DNA of 64,000 bases from Lachnospiraceae bacterium (GCA_024697065.1 JAILGE010000011.1:1-64000); one strand, 5' to 3'. Shown: positions 33,975-43,944, counted from the stretch's first letter. The notes: generated by a model from the sequence alone, not told the origin. Program-made: numbers and translations.

Positions 33975-35738
33975 ATGAAAAAGAGAATGTTCGCGATAAT
34001 GATATGTATGACAATGGCAGTGGGGATGCTTTCGGGATGTACCGGAAAGCCGGAACCTTCCGTAAGCGACGGTCGTATCGTATCGGGCAAAGACACCGGA
34101 GAGAACAAAGGAGGGGATCTGTCTGCATGGGACGATGAGGAGGAACTCCCTTCACAAAGGGAAATGGAAAAATTCAACTCCGGGGATTCATACGGTAAAA
34201 AAGGCATGCTCGGTTTTCTCTCAAACCAGAATTCGGTATACGAAGCAGAATGTGGGACAGAAGAGGCGTGTGTTCAGAGTGTTGATAATTCATATGCCGG
34301 GAGTACATACTGCGGTGATCTTGATGCCGAAATCCCGTTCAATACCGAAGAATATAATGCAATAAATGAAAACGGATTTTTAAACACATCAATAACACCG
34401 CTTTCAACCTTTGCGGCAGATGTGGATACAGGGTCATATGCTAATTTCAGACGTATGATCAATGATGGATACGATCTGAATTCCATTCCTTCAGGAGCCA
34501 TCAGAACCGAGGAAATGCTTAATTATTTCGACTATACCGTAGATGATGCGAATATTTCTTCCGGAGCGTTTTCGGTACAGTATGAGACCGGCACCTGTCC
34601 ATGGAATAAGGACAATACTCTCCTTATGATGACAGTTCAGGCCAATCAGGTGGAGAGCACCTATGAGGGCAATAACTACGTATTTCTGATAGATACATCG
34701 GGATCCATGGCACAGTCTGATAAGATAGACCTTTGCATACTTGCGTTCAAGAAGCTTGCAAATACATTGACTGATGCCGACCGTGTATCGATAGTAACAT
34801 ATTCCGGATCATCATCCACACTTCTTGAAGGCGCGGAAGGAACAGAACAGGATGATATAGATGAAGCGCTGGATGAGGCTTACATGCATTGCTATTGCTA
34901 CGGTGGCGGAACCAACGGCTCCGGCGGTATTGAGGCTGCGTACAAGCTTGCAGAGAAGAATTTTATCGAAGGCGGTAATAACCGCGTCATCATTGCCTCC
35001 GACGGTGATATGAACCTTGGTATCACAGATAATTCGGGATTGGTGGATCTGATCGAGGAGAAAAAGGAGAGCGGCATATTCCTTACCACGCTCGGATTTG
35101 GAAGCGGAAATTATTCGGATGCGAATATGGAATCCATAGCAGATGCAGGTAACGGAAATTATTTCTATATCGACTGCATGGATGAGGCTAAGAGAGTGTT
35201 ATGTGACAAAATGGCCCAGACATTTGTTACGGTAGCGAAGGATGTTAAATTCCAGGTTGAGTTCAATCCTGCGGCAGTATCCGAGTACAGGCTTATCGGT
35301 TATGAAAACAGAACAATGGCAGCCGAGGATTTTACGGATGATACCAAGGACGGCGGAGAAGTAGGTGCGGGAGCACAGGTTACGGTTCTTTACGAACTTG
35401 TTCCTGCGGGCGAAGGAACAGACATTGATCTTAAGTATCAGGAAGACAGATCTCTTACCGATGCGGCTGCATCCAATGAGGTGGGCACGGTTTCCATCCG
35501 CTATAAGGCTCCGGACGGGGATACAAGTACTGAAGAAGACTATGCTGTATGTCTTACAACAGGAAATGCATCTGATGATTTTAATTTTGCATCTGCAGTG
35601 GCTGAAGCATCCATGGTGATCACGGGAAGCGAATACAAGGAGAATTCCGATATTTCGAATGCGGCACAGCGTGCAAAGGACAGTGCCGGCGGAGATGAGG
35701 CAAGAGAGCAGTTTGCTGAACTGATCGAAAACCTCTGA
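33975..35738 (+). CDS. VWA-domain lipoprotein (YfbK family)
   Basis: 587 residues. Signal peptide with lipobox (LSGC, Cys22), so exported and lipid-anchored. A YfbK-type N-terminal part (FAADVDTGSYANFRRMINDG) leads into a von Willebrand A domain with the MIDAS motif DTSGSMAQSD, and the C-terminal region (FQVEFNPAAVSEYRLIGYEN) matches the DUF3520 type. Such proteins bind ligands via a metal site; the partner is unknown. Strong ribosome site AGGGAGG. The gap before it (33691-33974) holds only promoter-like sequence. A bidirectional terminator follows. Confidence 0.88.
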   Translation: MKKRMFAIMICMTMAVGMLSGCTGKPEPSVSDGRIVSGKDTGENKGGDLSAWDDEEELPSQREMEKFNSGDSYGKKGMLGFLSNQNSVYEAECGTEEACVQSVDNSYAGSTYCGDLDAEIPFNTEEYNAINENGFLNTSITPLSTFAADVDTGSYANFRRMINDGYDLNSIPSGAIRTEEMLNYFDYTVDDANISSGAFSVQYETGTCPWNKDNTLLMMTVQANQVESTYEGNNYVFLIDTSGSMAQSDKIDLCILAFKKLANTLTDADRVSIVTYSGSSSTLLEGAEGTEQDDIDEALDEAYMHCYCYGGGTNGSGGIEAAYKLAEKNFIEGGNNRVIIASDGDMNLGITDNSGLVDLIEEKKESGIFLTTLGFGSGNYSDANMESIADAGNGNYFYIDCMDEAKRVLCDKMAQTFVTVAKDVKFQVEFNPAAVSEYRLIGYENRTMAAEDFTDDTKDGGEVGAGAQVTVLYELVPAGEGTDIDLKYQEDRSLTDAAASNEVGTVSIRYKAPDGDTSTEEDYAVCLTTGNASDDFNFASAVAEASMVITGSEYKENSDISNAAQRAKDSAGGDEAREQFAELIENL

Positions 35739-35786
35739 TACATTGAGGATCCGGCTTTACGTCATTGAAGATCTCACAAAATAATA

Positions 35787-35823
35787 AAAGCGCTCCGCCG
35801 TTAATGGCGGGGCGCTTTCTGTG
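35787..35823. terminator. Bidirectional terminator between VWA and GH9 genes
   Basis: A 13-bp stem (35787-35799 with 35806-35818, one G-T pair, loop of six) with AAA on one side and TTT on the other serves both convergent genes. Confidence 0.85.
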
Positions 35824-35874
35824 TTTTGCAGGCGATCAACACTGCCTTGATGTTTTGAGTGACGCAATGTATCG

Positions 35875-38301
35875 TTATTTCATCTCTGCAGCCAGGATAT
35901 AGATAAAAGGCGAATTCCAGTAGATCGCTATCTCGTTGGTGGAGTAGCTTTGGGAATTATCCACATAACACATGGAAGGAGCGGCTTCCGAAAGAACGGA
36001 TTCCGCGTAAGGATCTTCCAGTCTGTTATTTGCGCCTCCCGCAAGGAGACCGGGCATGGCTTTGCCGGCTGCCAGCGAAGGACGGTGGTGGATATCCTTC
36101 GGATAGAAGGTTCCGTAACCTGTTATGAATGAATATCCGAGAGCGTTGGCACCAAGGAGATAATCAAGAGCTCTCGAAGCAAGACCTCTGTATTCGGCTG
36201 CTTTGGCCTCATCGGATATGTTGGCCGCCATGTATAAGAGCTCTGCATCAGATGCTATTCCCATGTTGCTGCCCCAGTAATAGTTTGTTCCGAGACACAT
36301 AAAATATCTGTCTTTGGTCGAAGCCTCAAGCATTCTGTCTGCTTCTTCCGTAAGCTTTGCTTTTGCGGCAGATGCAAATTCGGTATCGGATCTTGCCAGA
36401 TCATACCATGCGTATGAAATGATATCTGCCCAACCCAGCCTGTTCTCCGGATTGGAATCATCGCCATGAACTGGATCGGTGTGAGTAGCCTTTTCTTCAT
36501 CATACTGCTTTGAAAGTTCATCCAGATGACTGCTGTATTTCGCAGGATCGTCGTTCTCGGACCCGGGAGCACCGGACAGGCACGCGAGATAAAGTTCAGT
36601 GGATGCCCAGTATCTCTCATCCGCTGTTATGGGATCGGGATATTCTCCGGTCTCGATACCTTCGGGGTTAAGGAATCCCACTGTATCTTCATTATCGATG
36701 ATATATTCCCAGGCTTTTGCAGCTGCGCTGTAGGCCGTAGCCGCAAATTCGGGATCTTTGTCTTTGTAGAGAACGGAAGCTTTGGCCATGACAGCCGCAA
36801 AGTCTCCTGTTGCGGTAACGGATATGGGAGAGATGATGAGTTCCTCAGTCTCTTCCTCGGGAGCTGCATCCATTGCAGGGAAATTGCTGCAGGTTACTTT
36901 GTGATATACACCGCCTGTCTTTTCATCCTGCATCTTGAGCATCCAGTCAAGCTCGTATCTTGCTTCGTCAAGGAGATCGGGGAATCCGTTTCCGCTTTCG
37001 GGGATACCCATATCATCTGAATCAACGGAGTAATCCTCGTATGCCGCAAAAAGATCTGCGACAGTCTTGGCACCGGGAACTACATATCTTCCGTAATCGC
37101 CTGCATCATGCCATCCGCCGCTGACGTCCTTCGTCGTCTTGGTTCCGTAGATGACAGCGGGAGATGTATGACATGCTTCATGTGCATAGTCGCCTGCCGA
37201 TGCGCTGTCCAGAGCCATTCCGCATCTCTGTCTGTAGAGCATGGAAACCGCATCTTTATAAAGATCGTTATAAACATCTTCTCCTATCGCAAAGGGGTAG
37301 GATACTCCGGATGCGGTATAAATAAAGTAGCTTCCCGGCCCGGTTACTTCCGAAAAGTCTCCTCTTGCTGTTTTGGTATTGCTTGCAGGATCGTCTTCGG
37401 ATCCGGAAAGTTTTCCCTGCCATACGATGGAGGAATCGGATGTTTTACATACGAAGAAATCCTCACCGTCATTCTCTGTCTTTACAAATACGATCTTGGT
37501 ATCATCCGGGCGGAAGCCTAACTGATTGGTATTTACTTTCAGATATGCAGGGAGTGATCCGGCTCCCGCAAGGGAGGCATTATCCGCATTTTTGATCTTA
37601 AGCTTTATATTGTCCACAAATACGTGGTGATCGCCGGGATCGGATGACATGTCATCCATTTTTCCCATATTGAATACCAGACGCGGTGAAGGATCGGAAG
37701 CCTCCTCCATGGTGAAATCAACGGAAAAATGCAGGACATCGGGTGAAATCTGAATATAATCACCCTGATAAGCGTGGTAATCACCGCCGTTAAGCTGAAG
37801 TCGGTATTCGACTTTTCGTGCGATATCGGAAGAAATATCGAAGCTGTAAGTGTATTCGCAGCCCTGTACCAGTTCAAAGCCGTCGAGATAGGCCTGGTTG
37901 CCGTAGTCGACACTTCCGCATTTGGAGATACTGCAGTCAAGCCGGCCCTCTGAATTCTCCAGATCGAAGCTTCCGCCGTTGGTGAAAGTCATAAAGCCTG
38001 CGGTATTACCGTCATCAAAATTGATGTTTAACAGCTCATCGCCTGTTTTGGGTGCGGCTGCCGCTCCTTCCTCGGGAACGGGGATATTATCGTCCGTTGT
38101 AGCGGCACCTCTGGGAGCAGTCTGACCCACCATCGGTCCGTTAAAGCCGGTGCCGTTGTCTGATGATACTGTTTGAGTTGCAGCACTCCCTTCTGAAGCA
38201 GAGCTTCCGGGAGGTGTCGGATTTTTGCCCGCAGTACACCCTGCGGTGGTACATACAATAGCAGTCACAAGCGCAATACCTCTCAATTTTGTCTTTTTCA
38301 T
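35875..38301 (-). CDS. GH9 cellulase, lipoprotein, with CBM-like and Ig-like modules
   Basis: 808 residues. Lipobox TAGC (Cys22) and a Ser/Pro linker; then a carbohydrate-binding module of the CBM4/9 type (about 80-245: LLNINFDDGNTAGFMTF, VDNIKLKI), the cellulase Ig-like domain (LKVNTNQLGFRPDDTKIVFV) and the GH9 barrel. Catalytic landmarks: GGWHDAGDYGRYV (nucleophile region), HHRPS, and the acid Glu in STNEIAI near residue 790. It should hydrolyse beta-1,4-glucan at the cell surface, anchored by lipid. Weak ribosome site. It is the only extracellular plant-fibre enzyme in the window. Confidence 0.94.
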   Translation of the reverse strand: MKKTKLRGIALVTAIVCTTAGCTAGKNPTPPGSSASEGSAATQTVSSDNGTGFNGPMVGQTAPRGAATTDDNIPVPEEGAAAAPKTGDELLNINFDDGNTAGFMTFTNGGSFDLENSEGRLDCSISKCGSVDYGNQAYLDGFELVQGCEYTYSFDISSDIARKVEYRLQLNGGDYHAYQGDYIQISPDVLHFSVDFTMEEASDPSPRLVFNMGKMDDMSSDPGDHHVFVDNIKLKIKNADNASLAGAGSLPAYLKVNTNQLGFRPDDTKIVFVKTENDGEDFFVCKTSDSSIVWQGKLSGSEDDPASNTKTARGDFSEVTGPGSYFIYTASGVSYPFAIGEDVYNDLYKDAVSMLYRQRCGMALDSASAGDYAHEACHTSPAVIYGTKTTKDVSGGWHDAGDYGRYVVPGAKTVADLFAAYEDYSVDSDDMGIPESGNGFPDLLDEARYELDWMLKMQDEKTGGVYHKVTCSNFPAMDAAPEEETEELIISPISVTATGDFAAVMAKASVLYKDKDPEFAATAYSAAAKAWEYIIDNEDTVGFLNPEGIETGEYPDPITADERYWASTELYLACLSGAPGSENDDPAKYSSHLDELSKQYDEEKATHTDPVHGDDSNPENRLGWADIISYAWYDLARSDTEFASAAKAKLTEEADRMLEASTKDRYFMCLGTNYYWGSNMGIASDAELLYMAANISDEAKAAEYRGLASRALDYLLGANALGYSFITGYGTFYPKDIHHRPSLAAGKAMPGLLAGGANNRLEDPYAESVLSEAAPSMCYVDNSQSYSTNEIAIYWNSPFIYILAAEMK

Positions 38302-38424
38302 AATCTTTAGTTACCCCATTACAGATAGTTCACATTTTCATCCGCCCTGTCAGGCATCCCCGGATGATATTTTACCATAATAGTAAAGAATAAAGTGTCG
38401 CATCCGTTCATTCGGTATATATTT

Positions 38425-38454
38425 TTGGAGAGTGTATACACTATGTGGTATTAT
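38425..38454 (+). promoter_or_regulatory. Promoter of the MATE gene with a palindromic operator candidate
   Basis: TTGGAG (38425-38430), 18 bases, TATTAT (38449-38454). The spacer contains the perfect 12-bp palindrome AGTGTATACACT (38431-38442), placed where a dimeric repressor could block polymerase. Confidence 0.6.
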
Positions 38455-38491
38455 GTCCTGGTCAGAAAAAAGGAAGATTAAAGTAAATAAC

Positions 38492-39910
38492 ATGGATGAT
38501 AAAGAAAAACAGCAATATATCAAAATGACACAGGTTCCGCCCGCAAAGCTCATAACGGGACTTGCGATACCTGCGATAATCAGTATGCTCACCACCATGA
38601 TATATAACCTGGTGGATGCTTTTTTTGTAGGAAGACTTGGAACTTCGGCAAGTGCAGCCATAGGAATAATCATGAGTCTGCAGGCTATGTTCCAGGCGGC
38701 GGGCTTTATGTTCGGACATGGGACAGGAAGCATAATAGGAAGGAAGCTTAGCGAAGGAAGGACGGATGATGCCAACAGATTCTTGAGTCTGGCTGTGACG
38801 GGCGGTATAACCCTGGGGTGCGTTATGATGATAGCAGGGCTGGCTTTCAGAACCCCGCTGGTATATATGCTGGGCAGCACTGATACCATACTGCCCTATG
38901 CAAAAAATTATGCTTTCTACATTCTCATTGCAGGACCGGCAATGATGGCAAGCTGCATATTGAATAATGTCATGCGTTACGAAGGAAAAGCCTTTTATGC
39001 CATGATAGGTCTGGTAAGCGGCGGCGCCATAAATATGATCGCGGACCCCATATTCATGTTCGGACTTAAGATGGGAATAAACGGAGCCGGACTTTCGACC
39101 GCTATCTCACAATATATAAGCTGTTTCCTGCTGCTTTCAATGTTTTTAACGGGAAAGACTATCTCGAGATTTTCGTTTTCAGGGTTATTTAAGAGTAAAA
39201 GAGCGGCATTTGCCGATATTTTACTGATAATCAAAACGGGTATACCGAGTCTCATCAGACAGGGACTTGGAAGTATTTCCACCATAACACTGAATCTCTG
39301 TGCGGGCCCCTACGGAGATCCGGCTATCGCCGGAATGACAATAGCCGGACGTGTGATGATGTTTATGGGCTCGGTAATGATAGGCGTGGGGCAGGGGCTT
39401 CAGCCGGTGTCGGCATTTAATTACGGAGCAAAAAAGTTTAAGAGACTCAGGGAGAGCTTTAGATTTACCTGGCTGGCAGGCACGCTGCTCATGATAGTCA
39501 TGGGAACTGCCGGATGGATATTTTCGGGTGATATAGTAAAGATCTTCATTGACGATCCGGATCCTGCAATGATCAGGCAGACGCTGGATTATGGTACGCC
39601 GGCGCTTAAATGCATGTGCATCGCGGTGATGATCCAGCCACTTAGCATCATAACCAATATGCTCTTTCAGAGTGTTGGAAAGAGTAAGAACGCATCGATA
39701 CTTGCTACTCTCAGAAGCGGTACATGTTATATCCCCGTTCTGGTTATACTGCCGTATTTTATCGGATTTGCAGGCATACAGTCCGCGCAGATGATAGCGG
39801 ATATGCTGGCCAGTCTTATCAGCATACCTTTCCTGGTACGGTTTATGAGAGAGATACCTGCAAAAGATGAGCTGACAGACATGGACAGAAAGTTGGATTT
39901 ATCCGCATAA
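38492..39910 (+). CDS. MATE family efflux transporter
   Basis: 472 residues with about 12 hydrophobic segments. MATE proteins export drugs and toxic compounds by Na+ or H+ antiport. Diagnostic stretches: LITGLAIPAIISMLTTMIYN, LVDAFFVGRLGTSASAAIGI, GAGLSTAISQ, GQGLQPVSAFNYGAKK. Start ATG 38492 is uncertain because the nearest ribosome site (AAGGAAG, about 38470) is far; the frame is open further upstream but overlaps the promoter. Divergent from GH9. Substrate unknown. Confidence 0.9.
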   Translation: MDDKEKQQYIKMTQVPPAKLITGLAIPAIISMLTTMIYNLVDAFFVGRLGTSASAAIGIIMSLQAMFQAAGFMFGHGTGSIIGRKLSEGRTDDANRFLSLAVTGGITLGCVMMIAGLAFRTPLVYMLGSTDTILPYAKNYAFYILIAGPAMMASCILNNVMRYEGKAFYAMIGLVSGGAINMIADPIFMFGLKMGINGAGLSTAISQYISCFLLLSMFLTGKTISRFSFSGLFKSKRAAFADILLIIKTGIPSLIRQGLGSISTITLNLCAGPYGDPAIAGMTIAGRVMMFMGSVMIGVGQGLQPVSAFNYGAKKFKRLRESFRFTWLAGTLLMIVMGTAGWIFSGDIVKIFIDDPDPAMIRQTLDYGTPALKCMCIAVMIQPLSIITNMLFQSVGKSKNASILATLRSGTCYIPVLVILPYFIGFAGIQSAQMIADMLASLISIPFLVRFMREIPAKDELTDMDRKLDLSA

Positions 39911-39940
39911 TATGGTAAAATTATGCACGATAATGCTCGT

Positions 39941-39962
39941 TCGAAATTTTCTTCGTGGAGGT
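39941..39962 (+). repeat. Short piece of the hairpin-ribosome-site repeat
   Basis: TTCGAAATTTTCTTCGTGGAGGT matches the right arm of H1 and the ribosome site (one insertion relative to TTCTCTTCGTGG); the left arm is absent. It precedes the small protein at 39974. Confidence 0.5.
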
Positions 39963-39973
39963 GGAACGTAACA

Positions 39974-40204
39974 ATGAAAAAGACAATGCGAATGTGTTTT
40001 GCTGTTCTTTTAAGTGCACTTATGTACGGAATGCCTGTTATGGCAGCAGATACGGGTGCGCAGGCTGTTGATAATCAGGGTTCTCTTTTCTTCCTGCTTG
40101 CAGGCGGCCTCGTTGTTATAATCATAGCGGTAGTAGCCTCAGTAGTAACATCGGTAATAAGTACTATAGCATCCGTTGTGGATGACGCTGATTCGGAAGA
40201 GTGA
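39974..40204 (+). CDS. Small secreted/membrane protein
   Basis: 76 residues. An N-terminal signal-like segment (MRMCFAVLLSALMYGMPVMA, likely cut after AMA/AAD) is followed by a short Gln/Asp stretch and a second hydrophobic segment (FFLLAGGLVVIIIAVVASVV) before an acidic tail. It probably ends up as a small membrane protein. The longer frame upstream is leader; ATG 39974 follows GGAGGT at 39957-39962. Unknown function. A terminator follows, so it is its own unit. Confidence 0.65.
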   Translation: MKKTMRMCFAVLLSALMYGMPVMAADTGAQAVDNQGSLFFLLAGGLVVIIIAVVASVVTSVISTIASVVDDADSEE

Positions 40205-40235
40205 TCTTTTCGGAAATATGCAGATGAAAGATATT

Positions 40236-40266
40236 GGGGCTGCGATAGCGGCTCCTTTTATTTTTT
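40236..40266 (+). terminator. Terminator between the small protein and clpS
   Basis: An 8-bp stem (40236-40243 with 40248-40255, two G-T pairs, GATA loop) is followed by a T-rich run interrupted by one A. clpS starts only 28 bases later, with no clear promoter between, so partial read-through may feed clpS. Confidence 0.75.
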
Positions 40267-40293
40267 ACACAGATACAGATGAGGAAAGGTCTA

Positions 40294-40602
40294 ATGTCAC
40301 AGGTAGAAAAGCAAGAGAGCAGGAAAACGGGAATAAAGATCAAATTCAAAGAACCGTCGCTTTATGATGTGATCATGTTGAATGATGATATCACAACAAT
40401 GGATTTTGTCGTGACGATACTTACGGAGATCTTCGATAAAAACCAGCCGGAAGCCGTGGAACTGATGCTTAAGGTTCATAAGGAAGGACAGGCTGCTGTG
40501 GCGAGATATCCGTTTGATATAGCCGAGACTAAAAGAAGAGCTGCGGTAGACAGGGCAAGAGCTGAGGGATTTCCGTTTCAGCTGAGACTGGATAAAGTGT
40601 AA
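40294..40602 (+). CDS. clpS: ATP-dependent Clp protease adaptor ClpS
   Basis: 102 residues. ClpS recognises proteins with bulky hydrophobic N termini (N-degron pathway) and hands them to ClpA. The substrate pocket residues are in LNDDITTMDFVV, and the His of VHKEGQAAVA, plus the ClpA-binding C-terminal part AETKRRAAVDRARAEGFPFQ, are all there. I chose ATG 40294 (GGAAAGG upstream) over ATG 40279. It precedes clpA by 26 bases, as in Proteobacteria. In Bacillus-type Firmicutes ClpS is absent; in Clostridia it occurs. Confidence 0.95.
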   Translation: MSQVEKQESRKTGIKIKFKEPSLYDVIMLNDDITTMDFVVTILTEIFDKNQPEAVELMLKVHKEGQAAVARYPFDIAETKRRAAVDRARAEGFPFQLRLDKV

Positions 40603-40628
40603 AAATTTCTTGGGGAGAAGGAAAGTAA

Positions 40629-43001
40629 ATGATACTTGATGAAATATCGGAAAAAGTTATGCATCAGGCACTTATGCTTGCTGCCAGGGTCGGCAGCGAG
40701 TATGTCACACCGGAGCATATAATGTATGCGGCGACGGAAGTGCCTTTATTTCAGCGCACCGTAAAGATGATGGAAGGAAACATCAATGATCTGAGAAATA
40801 ATCTTACGGAGTTCATAAATGACAAGATCCCGAAACGAAAGGATCTGTCGGATACGAATATGGAAAACAGGATCTCGGATTCTTTTGCATCCACAATTGA
40901 GATCGCAGTCGAAACTGCCCGGGAAAGCGACGAGGATAAGGTCAGGCTCGATCACATAATTTGGGGTATTTCCCAGCAAAATGAGAGTTTTGCCATTTTC
41001 TATCTTGTGTCGGAAGTGGGGAACATTGAAGAGTTTCTCAATACCATGCAGCTTCTTGCCCGGGGAATTGAAGAAAAGGATTACAAGGATAATGATGATT
41101 TTACGGACAATCCCGAGGAATTCATCCTGGACTATGCGGATGTGTTAAATGAAAAGGTAAAAAACAGGGATGAGCTCATAGGACGGGATAAAGAGATTGA
41201 CCGTATGATACGCATACTTCTCAGACGTGAGAAGAACAATCCCATCCTTATAGGTGAACCGGGAGTTGGCAAGACAAGTATCGTATATGGATTGGCCCGA
41301 CGCATCAACGAAGGGCTGGTTCCTGATGCTCTTAAGGGATCAAAGATATACAGGCTGGATGTAGCAGAGCTCCTTGCCGGGACTCAGTATCGTGGTGATT
41401 TCGAACTCAGGTTCAAAGAGCTGATGGATGCTTTCGGTGAAATGGATTCGCCCATAGTGTTTATTGATGAGATACACAGCATAATCGGAGCAGGACAGAT
41501 GGGAAACGGATCTTCCGATGTATCGAGTATGTTAAAGCCCTATCTTGAGGAAGGGAAGATACGCTTTATCGGAACCACAACCTATTCCGACTACAGGAGA
41601 TATCTGGAAAAGAATACTACTCTCGTCAGACGCTTTCAGAATATAGATGTGAAGGAACCTGATGAAGAAGAGACGGTAAAGATACTTGAGGGATTACGTC
41701 CCGGATATGAGAAATTCCATGGCGTTAAGTATGCAAAAGATGCGCTGCCATATGCGGTCCGACTCAGCAGGAATTTTATCGGAGGAAGATTCCTTCCCGA
41801 TAAAGCTATCGATCTGATAGACGAAGCGGGAGCGTACAGACGCATGCATCCCATCGATGGTCAGAAAAGACAGACTGTGGGTAAAGATGTTATTGAAACA
41901 GTGCTTTCAGAGATCGGCAATATACCCAAGGCTACGGCGGAACAGTCTGAAGTTGACAGATTAAAGGATCTGTACGGAAGGATCACAGCGAAGATATTCG
42001 GTCAGGATGAAGCGGTTCATAAGATCGTGGATGCAATACTCATGAGCAGAGCAGGTCTCGTCGCAGACAATAAGCCTATTGCATCCTTCCTCTTCGTGGG
42101 ACCTACAGGTGTCGGCAAGACAGAAGTGGCAAAGGTTCTGGCTTCGGAGCTTGGTATAGGTTTTGTGCGCTTCGATATGAGTGAATATATGGAAAAGCAT
42201 ACGGTATCAAAGCTTATCGGATCCCCGGCCGGATATGTGGGATATGAAGACGGAGGGCTGCTTACGGATGCCATAAACAAGACGCCGAATTGCGTGCTGC
42301 TCCTTGATGAGATAGAAAAAGCTCATCCGGATATTTACAATGTGCTCCTGCAGGTAATGGATTATGCTTCTCTCACCGACAGCAGAGGAAAGAAGGCGGA
42401 TTTCAAGAACGTCATTATCATCATGACATCCAATGCCGGAGCTAGGCTTATCGGAAAGCAGTCTATAGGATTCGGAGCACAGACATTCAATGACGGTGTG
42501 ATGATGGAAGAGGTAAAGAGAGTATTCTCACCCGAATTCAGAAACAGGCTGAGTGCTATCGTAAGCTTCAACCATATGAGCGAGAAGATGGCAGGACAGA
42601 TAACACAGAAGAAGCTTGATGAGCTCATTGTAAAGCTTACTGCAAAGAATATTAAGATCACTGTCGATCAGAAAGCTGTCAGCTATATAAGGAGCAAAGG
42701 GATCACGAGAGAATACGGTGCCAGAGAGATCGAGCGTGTGATAGATACTCAGATCAAGCCTTTATTCGTATCCGAAATACTTTTCGGAAAGCTTAGAAAC
42801 GGAGGCAAAGCGGTACTCACTACCGGTGTGGATGAGACTTCTAAAAGATCAAATGCTGAGAAGGGCCGTGTGAAAAAATCGGGTAAGACAGATACGGAGA
42901 GATTATCGGTAAAAAAAGCGGATCGTTCTTCGGATAAACCACTGCTCATAGTTGAGAAAGCGAAAGTCGCTGTCAGAAAGAAACAGGAAGATAAAGTTTG
43001 A
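40629..43001 (+). CDS. clpA: ATP-dependent Clp protease ATP-binding subunit ClpA
   Basis: 790 residues. Clp N-domain (1-145), AAA module 1 with GEPGVGKTS (about 208) and [16 protein letters not shown] module 2 with GPTGVGKTE (about 490) and [20 protein letters not shown], and the D2-small domain. The IGF tripeptide for ClpP docking is in KQSIGFGAQ. There is no middle M-domain between the modules, which marks ClpA rather than ClpB/C. The last 50 residues are a Lys/Ser-rich tail not usual in ClpA. Same operon as clpS. Confidence 0.95.
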   Translation: MILDEISEKVMHQALMLAARVGSEYVTPEHIMYAATEVPLFQRTVKMMEGNINDLRNNLTEFINDKIPKRKDLSDTNMENRISDSFASTIEIAVETARESDEDKVRLDHIIWGISQQNESFAIFYLVSEVGNIEEFLNTMQLLARGIEEKDYKDNDDFTDNPEEFILDYADVLNEKVKNRDELIGRDKEIDRMIRILLRREKNNPILIGEPGVGKTSIVYGLARRINEGLVPDALKGSKIYRLDVAELLAGTQYRGDFELRFKELMDAFGEMDSPIVFIDEIHSIIGAGQMGNGSSDVSSMLKPYLEEGKIRFIGTTTYSDYRRYLEKNTTLVRRFQNIDVKEPDEEETVKILEGLRPGYEKFHGVKYAKDALPYAVRLSRNFIGGRFLPDKAIDLIDEAGAYRRMHPIDGQKRQTVGKDVIETVLSEIGNIPKATAEQSEVDRLKDLYGRITAKIFGQDEAVHKIVDAILMSRAGLVADNKPIASFLFVGPTGVGKTEVAKVLASELGIGFVRFDMSEYMEKHTVSKLIGSPAGYVGYEDGGLLTDAINKTPNCVLLLDEIEKAHPDIYNVLLQVMDYASLTDSRGKKADFKNVIIIMTSNAGARLIGKQSIGFGAQTFNDGVMMEEVKRVFSPEFRNRLSAIVSFNHMSEKMAGQITQKKLDELIVKLTAKNIKITVDQKAVSYIRSKGITREYGAREIERVIDTQIKPLFVSEILFGKLRNGGKAVLTTGVDETSKRSNAEKGRVKKSGKTDTERLSVKKADRSSDKPLLIVEKAKVAVRKKQEDKV

Positions 43002-43026
43002 GATTTCTCTTCATGGAGGTTTGAAA

Positions 43027-43782
43027 ATGAAATTTATATCATGGAATGTGAACGGCCTCAGAGCCTGTGTCGGAAAAAACTTCATGGAATATTTTAATGA
43101 AGCCGATGCAGATATATTCTGCCTGCAGGAGACCAAGATGCAGGCAGGGCAGCTTGAGCTTGATACTCCGGGATATCATCAGTATTTTAATTATGCAGAG
43201 AAGAAGGGATACTCGGGAACAGCGATATTTGCAAAGGAAGAACCGATAAATGTAACCTATGGCATAGGTGTGGAGGAGCATGACCACGAGGGAAGAGTGA
43301 TAACCCTCGAATATCCGGAGTTTTATTTCATAACCGTATACGTCCCCAATTCCCAGGATGGGTTAAAGCGTCTGGATTACCGCATGAGATGGGAAGATGA
43401 TTTCCTGAAATATATAAAAAAGCTTGATAAAAAGAAACCGGTCATCTACTGCGGGGATCTGAATGTGGCCCACAAACCCATCGATCTGAAGAACCCTACC
43501 ACCAATCATGAAAATGCGGGATTTACGGATGAGGAGAGAGGGAAGTTTTCGGAAGTATTAAAGGCAGGATTTGTGGATTCTTTCAGATACTTCTATCCCG
43601 ACCTTGAAGGCGCATATTCCTGGTGGTCCTACAGAATGAAAGCCAGGGAAAGGAATACCGGGTGGCGCATAGACTATTTTGTGGTATCCGACAGGATAAA
43701 GGATAAAATGAAGGATGCGAAGATACACAATGAAGTCTTCGGATCGGATCATTGCCCGATAGAGCTGGAAATAGACCTGTAA
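43027..43782 (+). CDS. xthA: Exodeoxyribonuclease III
   Basis: 251 residues. AP endonuclease/3'-exonuclease for base excision repair. FISWNVNGLRACVGK, IFCLQETKMQ, YCGDLNVAHKPIDLKNP, GWRIDYFVVS and DHCPIELEI cover the metal-binding and catalytic residues (Asn, Glu, Asp-Leu-Asn, His). Start ATG 43027 follows TCTTCATGGAGGT (43007-43019), a form of the repeat-type ribosome site; the track-length upstream extension overlaps clpA. Reads on from clpA after 25 bases. Confidence 0.95.
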   Translation: MKFISWNVNGLRACVGKNFMEYFNEADADIFCLQETKMQAGQLELDTPGYHQYFNYAEKKGYSGTAIFAKEEPINVTYGIGVEEHDHEGRVITLEYPEFYFITVYVPNSQDGLKRLDYRMRWEDDFLKYIKKLDKKKPVIYCGDLNVAHKPIDLKNPTTNHENAGFTDEERGKFSEVLKAGFVDSFRYFYPDLEGAYSWWSYRMKARERNTGWRIDYFVVSDRIKDKMKDAKIHNEVFGSDHCPIELEIDL

Positions 43783-43872
43783 TTTCGTAAAAACAAAGAT
43801 TTACAATACAAATTAAAGTAATTGTTTGCATTATGGCTATGAAATAAGCGGAAGAATGATGTATTGACCAAA

Positions 43873-43902
43873 TTGGATTTATACACAGATTTTTGCTATC
43901 AT
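43873..43902 (+). promoter_or_regulatory. Possible promoter of metG
   Basis: TTGGAT (43873-43878), 18 bases, TATCAT (43897-43902), about 45 bases before the start. No T-box pattern is visible in the short leader. Confidence 0.4.
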
Positions 43903-43944
43903 TGCTTAAATGTTCATGAACTTTTGATTAAGGAGAAATATATC

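Noticed and set aside
36526-37521. Two plus-strand open frames of 137-164 codons inside the GH9 gene
   Set aside because: They lie wholly within a clear GH9 coding sequence on the other strand and look like shadow frames.
43864-43944. TTG at 43864 as start of metG, and a T-box leader
   Set aside because: No ribosome site at the TTG; the 27 extra residues are not MetRS-like. The 160-base gap has no specifier stem or T-box antiterminator that I can see.
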